NCBI RefSeq assembly: GCF_003860565.1
Contig: NZ_CP034157.1
Coordinates: 2,480,001-2,544,000 of the forward strand
Origin: Cloacibacterium normanense
Lineage (GTDB): Bacteria > Bacteroidota > Bacteroidia > Flavobacteriales > Weeksellaceae
DNA: 64,000 nt
Direction of reading: 5' to 3'
Shown: piece by piece, positions 59,592-64,000 of the stretch
Layout of the letters: every line of letters starts with the position of its first letter
How positions within the stretch are numbered: position 1 is the first letter of the stretch
Translations under genes and position numbers: made by a program
The notes under the pieces: model-generated
The model's database searches: none
What the model was told of the DNA's origin: nothing
What the model saw: only the letters and a program-made list of their open reading frames with translations

Positions 59592-60431
59592 ATGAAAACA
59601 AAAAACATTTCTACCATTTTGTTTATACTTTTTGCATCGTTTTTATTTTGCCAAACCATTGATGTAATGAGTTTTAACATCAGATTGGCAAGCGTAGATG
59701 ATGGCGAAAACCACTGGAACATCAGAAAAGATAAAGTAAAAGACCTTATTTCTTATTATGAAGCAGATTTTGTAGGACTACAAGAAGCGCAGAAACCTCA
59801 GATTGATTATTTATTAGATAACAACTCTGCTTATAGTTTTTTAGGAAGACCGAGAACAGATGAAGCGAATGCAGAATTTTCATGTATTTTTTATCTGAAA
59901 AATAAGTATAAAGTTCTAGAACAAAACACATTTTGGCTTTCAGAAAATCCTGAAAAATCAGGAAAATCTTGGGACGCAGCATATCCTAGAATCGTTACGT
60001 ATGCTCTTTTTGAAAATATAAAAACCAAAAAGAAAGTTTGGGTACTGAATACGCATTTTGACCATGTAGGTGTTATTGCGAGACAGAAGTCTGCAGAAAT
60101 CATTCTGGAAAAAATTAAAACCTTGCAGAAGAAAAGAAATGTTCCTGCAGTTCTTACGGGTGATTTTAATTCTGTAGAGAGTGATTCATGGATGAAACCG
60201 CTTTTTGAGAATTTGCAAGAAGCCAGAAGCAATAGCGTTACAAAACCTTACGCTGATAAAGCAACTTGGAATGGATTTAAATTCAATGAAAAACCTAGCG
60301 AACAAATAGATTTTATTTTTAGCTCAAAAAACAATACGAAAGTTTTAAAATACAGAACGATTACAGACTTTTATGATTATAAATATCCGTCTGATCATTT
60401 TCCTATAGTAGCAAAAATACAATTGAAATAA
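59592..60431 (+). CDS. Secreted EEP-family protein in the polysaccharide operon
   Basis: A 279-residue protein with a signal peptide (~1-20), then MSFNIRLASVDDGENHWNIRKDKV, the start of an endonuclease/exonuclease/phosphatase fold. Conserved acidic and His residues appear in FVGLQEAQ, NTHFDHVG (~152-159), VLTGDFNSVESDSW and the final YPSDHFPIVAKI (~265-276). EEP proteins of this type occur in polysaccharide loci, but their substrate there is not established. It is the last gene of the operon, with a terminator at 60454-60478. Confidence 0.86.
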   Translation: MKTKNISTILFILFASFLFCQTIDVMSFNIRLASVDDGENHWNIRKDKVKDLISYYEADFVGLQEAQKPQIDYLLDNNSAYSFLGRPRTDEANAEFSCIFYLKNKYKVLEQNTFWLSENPEKSGKSWDAAYPRIVTYALFENIKTKKKVWVLNTHFDHVGVIARQKSAEIILEKIKTLQKKRNVPAVLTGDFNSVESDSWMKPLFENLQEARSNSVTKPYADKATWNGFKFNEKPSEQIDFIFSSKNNTKVLKYRTITDFYDYKYPSDHFPIVAKIQLK

Positions 60432-60453
60432 TCTGAAAAAAATATAATTCAAC

Positions 60454-60478
60454 CTTCTCAAAACGAGAAGCCTTTTTT
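60454..60478 (+). terminator. Terminator of the polysaccharide operon
   Basis: The arms CTTCTC (60454-60459) and GAGAAG (60465-60470) are followed by a T-run to 60478. Confidence 0.75.
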
Positions 60479-60516
60479 ATTTATTTTGTATTTTTATTGG
60501 CTCAAAATATTTTCAG

Positions 60517-61233
60517 ATGAAGAAAGAAGAAGTTTCTCAGTTCTATGACCAGTTCTCCGAAAGACAAATAAAAATAGGAGTTAATGAAAGATTGATTTTT
60601 TTGTTTAAACAACTTAAAAAATTAGGACTTACTAAAAAATCTAAAATTTTAGAACTGGGGTGTGGAGTGGGAGCTTTTACCTATTTACTTTCTAAAAAAG
60701 TAGAAAAAGGTTATATAGAAGCAGTAGATTTAAGCGAAAAAAGTATAGAAAACGCACAGAAAAATATCCAAAAAAATAACGTTCAACTTTTTGTAGGAGA
60801 CGTGGTGCATTATCAGCCCCAAGAATCTGATTTTGATTTCATCACACTGTTAGATGTTATAGAGCATATTCCTGTAGAAGAGCATTTTAATTTGTTTAAA
60901 AACATCAGCAATTATATTTCAGAAAAATCTCTTTTACTCATCAATATTCCAAATCCAGAATACATTAAATATCTTCATCAGCATCAGCCAGAATCACTTC
61001 AAGTGATAGACCAACCCATCGAATTGCCAACTTTAGCAGAAAATATAGATAAAAATAATCTAGAGATGGTTTTCTTTCAGAAATATGGAATTTGGGAGCA
61101 AGAAGATTATCATCTTTTTGTAGTGAGAAAAAAAAGAGAATTTAAACTTCGTCATCTTGCTGATGAAAGAACATTAACCCAGAAAATCACTAAAAAACTT
61201 CGTCAGAAATTAGACTTCATAAAATTTTCTTAA
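60517..61233 (+). CDS. Class I SAM-dependent methyltransferase
   Basis: A 238-residue cytoplasmic protein. The Rossmann-fold motif I is KILELGCGVGAFTYLLS (~residues 43-59), motif II-like EAVDLSEKSIENAQKN (~67-82), and the DFITLLDVIEHIPVEEHF block (~107-124) is typical of methyltransferases of the UbiE/Methyltransf_11 type. The substrate is unknown. The C-terminal ~50 residues are Lys-rich. It stands alone between the polysaccharide locus and mutL. Confidence 0.9.
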   Translation: MKKEEVSQFYDQFSERQIKIGVNERLIFLFKQLKKLGLTKKSKILELGCGVGAFTYLLSKKVEKGYIEAVDLSEKSIENAQKNIQKNNVQLFVGDVVHYQPQESDFDFITLLDVIEHIPVEEHFNLFKNISNYISEKSLLLINIPNPEYIKYLHQHQPESLQVIDQPIELPTLAENIDKNNLEMVFFQKYGIWEQEDYHLFVVRKKREFKLRHLADERTLTQKITKKLRQKLDFIKFS

Positions 61234-61282
61234 CAATCAGGATTACTCATCCACAAATTCAATTTTTTTAGAAATTAAACAC

Positions 61283-61290
61283 TATTTTTG
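61283..61290 (+). promoter_or_regulatory. -7 box of the mutL promoter
   Basis: TATTTTTG matches TAnnTTTG, 17 nt upstream of the mutL ATG. Confidence 0.45.
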
Positions 61291-61307
61291 GAGTTTCAAT
61301 TATAGAA

Positions 61308-63086
61308 ATGTCAGATATTATTCAACTTTTACCAGATCATGTTGCCAATCAGATTGCTGCAGGAGAAGTAGTGCAAAGACCTGCTTCTATTGTTAAGGAA
61401 TTGCTAGAAAACGCCATAGATGCTGGTGCTACTAAAATAGAATTGATTGTAGAAGAAGCGGGCAGAAATCTCATAAAAGTAGCAGATAACGGAAGCGGAA
61501 TGTCTGAAACCGATGCGAGAATGGCGTTCGAAAGACACGCTACTTCTAAAATTAGAACTACAGAAGATATTTTTCATATCGCTACTAAAGGTTTTCGTGG
61601 TGAAGCTTTGGCTTCTATTGCTGCGGTAGCTCAGGTAGAACTCAAAACCAAAAAACAAGACGCAGAAATAGGAACCGTTATCTACATAGAAGGCGGAGAA
61701 TTACAATTTCAGGAGCCTGCACAAACTACGGAAGGCGCTGTTTTTTCGGTGAAAAATCTGTTTTTTAATGTTCCAGCGCGTAGAAAATTTCTGAAATCCA
61801 ACAATATAGAATTCAGACATATTATAGATGAATTCCAAAGAGTAGCTTTGGCTCATGAAAATTTAGAGTTTTCGCTCTACCATAATGATGAGGTGATTTT
61901 TAACCTCAGAAAAGGAAGCCAAATGCAGAGAATTGTAGATATTTTCGGTAGAAAATTGCATCCACTTTTGGTTCCTATCAAAGAAGATTTAGGTTGGGTA
62001 AAACTCAATGGTTTCGTGGGAAAACCAGAAGCAGCGAAAAAATCTAGAGGCGAACAGTTTTTCTTTGTCAATGGAAGATATTTTAGAAGTCCGTACTTAA
62101 ATAGAGCGGTTCAGGAAGCTTTTGAAGGGCTGTTGCAAAGCAATTACAGCCCGAGTTTTTTCTTGTATTTGGATCTTGACCCAGAAAAAATAGATGTCAA
62201 CATACATCCGCAAAAAACAGAGGTAAAATTCGAAGATGAGAACCTTATTTTTGCATTGATTCGTTCTACAATTAAAAAATCTTTGGGAATTTATAATGTA
62301 GCGCCAAGTCTAGATTTTGAGCGAAATGAACAAATGGATTCATTTTTTCCACCAAAAGTAGATGCTGCGAAAAGTTATCACGCTCCAGGAATTCATATCG
62401 ACAGAAATTTTAATCCGTTTAAAGACCAAATTCCTTCTAAAATTAATGATACAGCAATGGTAAATCTCACCGAAATGTATCAACAAGAATCATCAGCTTT
62501 GCCATCTAAAATTAACCTTTTTGATGAAGAAGACGAGGATTTAGAAGAAGATTTGCTCAGATTGCCAAATGGTTATTGGCTTTTTAATAAAGACCACAGA
62601 ACGTTGATGCTCGATTTGGGAAGAATTCACCAAATTGTCTTAGCCGAAAACCGTAAAAATGTTTCTAAAAGTAAGAAAAGTCAAAGTTTGCTGTTTTCTT
62701 TAGAATATCATTTAAATGAAATTGAGAAAAATAAATTTCGTTCGATTAAAAAATACTTGCCAGATTTAGGTTTCGATATTGTTTTGGCACAAGATAATGT
62801 GCTGAGAATAAATGCGGTGCCTGAAGATGTGAAAGAATCTCAAGTAATCAAATTTTTAGAAAATCTCTTCGAAATTTTAGAATACAAAACTGAAGAAGAA
62901 TTTTTAGAAAATTATAACAATCAGTGGATTAGAACCAATGCGAAATCTAAGTTTGATTTTCTGTATAAAGCTGAAGTGGAACAAATTTTGAAAGATTTTA
63001 TCAAGTTAGGCTTCCCAGAGTTTACAACAAACGGAAACAGAACCTTTGTAGAAGTTCCTACAGAAGAATTGAAAAATAAATTTTAA
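61308..63086 (+). CDS. mutL: DNA mismatch repair protein MutL, no recognisable endonuclease motif
   Basis: A 592-residue protein coordinating mismatch repair. The GHKL ATPase is clear: VKELLENAIDAGATKIE (~residues 27-43), DNGSGMSETDARMAFERHATSKI (~59-81) and TKGFRGEALASI (~88-99). The transducer domain follows. In the C-terminal dimerisation part, where other bacterial MutL have DQHA-x2-E-x4-E, this reads DLGRIHQIVLAE, and a CPHGRP-like motif is not found. So the nicking activity may be absent. Short ~15-nt gap to the next gene. Confidence 0.92.
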   Translation: MSDIIQLLPDHVANQIAAGEVVQRPASIVKELLENAIDAGATKIELIVEEAGRNLIKVADNGSGMSETDARMAFERHATSKIRTTEDIFHIATKGFRGEALASIAAVAQVELKTKKQDAEIGTVIYIEGGELQFQEPAQTTEGAVFSVKNLFFNVPARRKFLKSNNIEFRHIIDEFQRVALAHENLEFSLYHNDEVIFNLRKGSQMQRIVDIFGRKLHPLLVPIKEDLGWVKLNGFVGKPEAAKKSRGEQFFFVNGRYFRSPYLNRAVQEAFEGLLQSNYSPSFFLYLDLDPEKIDVNIHPQKTEVKFEDENLIFALIRSTIKKSLGIYNVAPSLDFERNEQMDSFFPPKVDAAKSYHAPGIHIDRNFNPFKDQIPSKINDTAMVNLTEMYQQESSALPSKINLFDEEDEDLEEDLLRLPNGYWLFNKDHRTLMLDLGRIHQIVLAENRKNVSKSKKSQSLLFSLEYHLNEIEKNKFRSIKKYLPDLGFDIVLAQDNVLRINAVPEDVKESQVIKFLENLFEILEYKTEEEFLENYNNQWIRTNAKSKFDFLYKAEVEQILKDFIKLGFPEFTTNGNRTFVEVPTEELKNKF

Positions 63087-63100
63087 CACACCAAAACAAT

Positions 63101-63808
63101 ATGTTTCAAAATATAACACCCATCACCAGAAATATTATCATCCTGAATGTGATTGTTTTCATTCTAGCGATGCTTATTCCGCAATCCTATCAATATTTAG
63201 CGGCTTTTTTTCCTACATCTCCTTATTTTAAATCTTGGCAAATCATCACACACATGTTTATGCATGGAGGTTTTATGCATATTGCTTTTAATATGTTGAC
63301 TTTTGCGAGTTTCGGACCAGTTTTAGAGCGGTTTTTAGGAGAAAAGAAATTTTTAATTTTATATTTTCTTTCTGGGTTAGGAGCTTTTGCATTGTTTAAT
63401 CTTTGGGAATATTATCAGTTATACCAAGATGCTCAACCGCTTATTGTAGAAGGTTTACAATTTTCGGATATTTTAAAGGGTGATTTTGGAAAATTTCCAG
63501 TAAGATTAGAAGGAAATGCACAGAATATAGTAAACATACTTTCTACACCGATGGTTGGAGCTTCTGGAGCTATTTTTGGTGTAATTGCGGCGTTTTCTTT
63601 GCTGTATCCTAATGCAGAAATGTTCATTATGTTTATTCCGTTTCCGATTAAAGCAAAGGTTTTATTTCCTATTACTATTATAGTTTCTCTATATCTAGGT
63701 TTTTCTGGAAGTGGAGGAAATATTGCACATTTCGCACATATCGGTGGCGCTTTAGTAGGCTATATTTTAGTGAAAGTTTGGGGTAGAAACAGATATAGAA
63801 TTAATTAA
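63101..63808 (+). CDS. Rhomboid-family intramembrane serine protease
   Basis: A 235-residue membrane protein with about six helices. Catalytic elements are the Ser in VGASGAIFGVIAAF (~residues 151-164) and the His in NIAHFAHIGGALVGY (~207-221). The HMFMHGGFMHIAFNM block (~51-65) is the HxxxN oxyanion region. It has an inserted loop between helices 3 and 4 (~105-145). It follows mutL by 14 nt, and the next gene starts 3 nt after its stop, so a short operon is likely. Substrate unknown. Confidence 0.92.
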   Translation: MFQNITPITRNIIILNVIVFILAMLIPQSYQYLAAFFPTSPYFKSWQIITHMFMHGGFMHIAFNMLTFASFGPVLERFLGEKKFLILYFLSGLGAFALFNLWEYYQLYQDAQPLIVEGLQFSDILKGDFGKFPVRLEGNAQNIVNILSTPMVGASGAIFGVIAAFSLLYPNAEMFIMFIPFPIKAKVLFPITIIVSLYLGFSGSGGNIAHFAHIGGALVGYILVKVWGRNRYRIN

Positions 63809-63811
63809 TCA

Positions 63812-64000
63812 GTGGGGATTTTCAGAAGTATTTTTACCGTTGTTCATGTAGTAATTGTGTTGCTTTTAGGAGCAACCATGCTTAATGCTTATATCCCTCC
63901 AAAAGTATTTCCTTTACTCAATTTATTATCATTGGCATTTCCTTTTTTGATGATTGCCAATCTGTTACTCTGTGTTTTTTGGATTTTTTCTTGGCGAAAA
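63812..64000 (+). CDS. Membrane-anchored EEP-family protein, N-terminal fragment (3' truncated by window edge)
   Basis: The frame opens at GTG (63812), 3 nt after the rhomboid stop, and runs for 63 codons to the window edge. The peptide starts MGIFRSIFTVVHVVIVLLLG and has two long hydrophobic helices separated by AYIPPKVFP, ending in WIFSWRK. This N-terminal layout matches membrane-anchored endonuclease/exonuclease/phosphatase proteins that often follow rhomboid genes in Flavobacteriia. The catalytic part is outside the window. Confidence 0.65.
   Translation, partial: MGIFRSIFTVVHVVIVLLLGATMLNAYIPPKVFPLLNLLSLAFPFLMIANLLLCVFWIFSWRK

Overview
The window is an AT-rich bacterial chromosome segment, about one third G+C by eye. 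It very probably comes from a Bacteroidota member of class Flavobacteriia, and a Chryseobacterium/Cloacibacterium-like (Weeksellaceae) relative fits best. The reasons are a SusC/SusD pair, a GLPGLI protein, 2TM-domain proteins, an S46 dipeptidyl-peptidase, DUF3078/DUF3127/DUF5362-type proteins, many promoters of the Bacteroidetes form TAnnTTTG, and A-rich leaders instead of Shine-Dalgarno sites. The genus is inferred. No rRNA, CRISPR array, prophage or intact IS was seen, apart from one REP-associated tyrosine transposase gene.

Region 1 (1-11.1 kb) holds the 3' end of mnmA, an alpha/beta hydrolase and then a minus-strand signalling block. That block is four 2TM modules (one fused to the histidine kinase), a LytS-type histidine kinase and a LytTR response regulator. 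Next come a periplasmic repeat protein, a TonB-dependent receptor, an AraC-type regulator and a GLPGLI protein. The kinase operon, the repeat protein and the TonB receptor each carry the same operator: two 10-bp direct repeats of ACTGAaccGT type, 21 bp apart, with the near repeat starting exactly 33 bp from the end of a TACCTTT(G/A) box. This looks like a compact, self-regulated LytTR regulon and is the most striking finding. A RAYT gene with palindromic REP-like hairpins on both sides sits inside this block.

Region 2 (11.2-49.4 kb) is mostly housekeeping and general accessory genes. It covers DinB-like and DUF885 proteins, nth, bcp, chaA, an S46 peptidase, a SemiSWEET, hflX, a truncated globin, gdhA, dprA, a rhomboid, comM, an EF-G paralog, an SpmA/B-like protein, a TolC protein, an SprT-like protein, manC, accD, fbaA, nadK, aat and a Leu-Gly-Leu tRNA operon. 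Several conserved enzymes lack expected residues: Nth has no Fe-S cysteines, AccD has no zinc-ribbon cysteines, and the EF-G paralog has Phe where the catalytic His is expected. An orphan promoter-terminator pair near 44.8 kb suggests a small RNA.

Region 3 (47.4-60.4 kb) is a polysaccharide utilization locus. A NrtR-like regulator with a degenerate Nudix box and an MFS transporter diverge from SusC, SusD, a GH30 lipoprotein, a GH3 beta-glucosidase, a sialate-O-acetylesterase-like protein and a secreted EEP-fold protein. The GH30/GH3 pair suggests a beta-glucan, perhaps with beta-1,6 linkages: surface cleavage by GH30, import by SusCD, periplasmic hydrolysis by GH3 and uptake by the MFS protein. 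Region 4 (60.5 kb to the end) carries a methyltransferase, mutL without a recognisable endonuclease motif, a second rhomboid and the start of a membrane EEP-family gene.
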